A stretch of 6,849 nt of DNA from Bacteroidales bacterium. GTDB lineage: Bacteria; Bacteroidota; Bacteroidia; Bacteroidales; Azobacteroidaceae. Below, in pieces: positions 6,457 through 6,849 of the stretch; the first letter of the stretch is position 1; the number at the start of each line of letters is the position of its first letter. Location: assembly GCA_020860885.1 (NCBI GenBank), contig JAJBTS010000077.1, positions 1 to 6,849 on the forward strand. Reading direction: 5' to 3'. Made by a program: the position numbers and the translations under genes. The notes below the pieces were generated by a model that saw nothing but the letters and a program-made list of their open reading frames with translations, had not been told where the DNA came from and made no database searches.

Positions 6457-6849
6457 CGCAGTAAGTGCTTTTCGTGTCGAATATGAATTCTTCGTCTTTA
6501 TACCAATAATACCAGTAGAAATAGGAATCATCTTGTATAGCATCTACATCCAGAAACCATGTATCTGTCTTTTTATTATATCCTGTTTTCGATTCGGAGA
6601 AGATGTTATTTACTTTCTTAGTGGTCGGAGAAAATAAGGTAGTATCCTGGTTTTCCCCTTTGACGATAAAAAGATGATCTTTGTAATAAAAACACCCCAA
6701 TTCCCTTCCGGATTGAATGATTCTGGTTTCTATCGATCCTATGAGGATTGATTGGTTATTGGTAAAAAATATAGTAAAAAGTAAATCCGGAGTGTAGTAT
6801 TTACATCTATGTTCATGAGAAACAATGCTATCAAGGACAGCATATAGAT
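6446..6849 (-). CDS. 3' part of a protein of unknown family, possible paralogue of the next gene
   Basis: The frame is open from the right window edge to the stop at 6448-6446, giving at least 133 codons. The start lies outside the window; a TTG at 6700 could serve as a start, but the frame continues well upstream of it with protein-like sequence, so I read the gene as partial. No family is recognised. The visible part is rich in Phe, Tyr and Trp (for example F-Y-W-Y-Y-W-Y-K-D-E-E-F near the C-terminus) and looks beta-rich. A segment L-G-C-F-Y-Y-K-D-H-L-F-I-V-K-G resembles G-Y-F-E-Y-K-D-Y-L-F-I-W-Y-G in the following gene, so the two may be diverged tandem duplicates. Whether it has a signal peptide cannot be seen. 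The base composition is AT-rich compared with the murA-rimM operon. Confidence 0.6.
   Translation of the reverse strand, partial: LYAVLDSIVSHEHRCKYYTPDLLFTIFFTNNQSILIGSIETRIIQSGRELGCFYYKDHLFIVKGENQDTTLFSPTTKKVNNIFSESKTGYNKKTDTWFLDVDAIQDDSYFYWYYWYKDEEFIFDTKSTYCDEK

Noticed and set aside
6457..6543. 29-residue N-terminal extension of the small exported protein
   Set aside because: The extension lies inside the upstream coding frame and would bury the signal peptide. The ATG at 6456 puts the signal peptide at the N-terminus.

Overview
The window reads as chromosomal DNA from a member of the Bacteroidales (Bacteroidota), probably Bacteroides, Parabacteroides or a close relative. Three things point there: the order DUF4290 gene - murA - rimM, promoter-like boxes of the Bacteroides type (TTTG, about 20 bp, TAnnTTTG), and a large secreted YD/RHS-like protein of the kind common in this order. 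I cannot fix the genus by eye.

Layout. Bases 1-64 may hold the first 21 codons of a gene that leaves the window leftwards. Bases 65-332 are an AT-rich intergenic stretch. It holds an imperfect inverted repeat whose arms are built from 14-bp tandem units, a good Bacteroides-type promoter for the rightward genes, and a weaker leftward one. Bases 333-2772 are a tight rightward housekeeping operon: a DUF4290 protein, MurA (first committed step of peptidoglycan synthesis) and RimM (30S ribosome maturation), with an 11-bp gap and then a 4-bp ATGA overlap. MurA has Asp at the position of the fosfomycin-targeted catalytic Cys.

Bases 2794-6849 are a leftward block that looks accessory. Read in its own direction it holds a partial gene entering from the right edge, a small exported protein overlapping it by 11 bp, and a roughly 1,030-residue exported YD/RHS-like protein. 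That large gene is split into two overlapping frames near base 4680, so it is probably frameshifted. The two small upstream proteins share a Y-K-D-x-L-F-I segment and may be tandem paralogues. The block meets rimM tail to tail with only 21 bp between, in the place where I would expect further housekeeping genes in related genomes.

The most interesting items are the divergent-promoter inverted repeat, the natural Cys-to-Asp MurA, the split RHS-like shell with no toxin tip, and the unrecognised pair of YKD-motif proteins encoded just upstream of it. I see no convincing new defence or mobile system. No transposase, integrase, tRNA, rRNA or CRISPR array is present.
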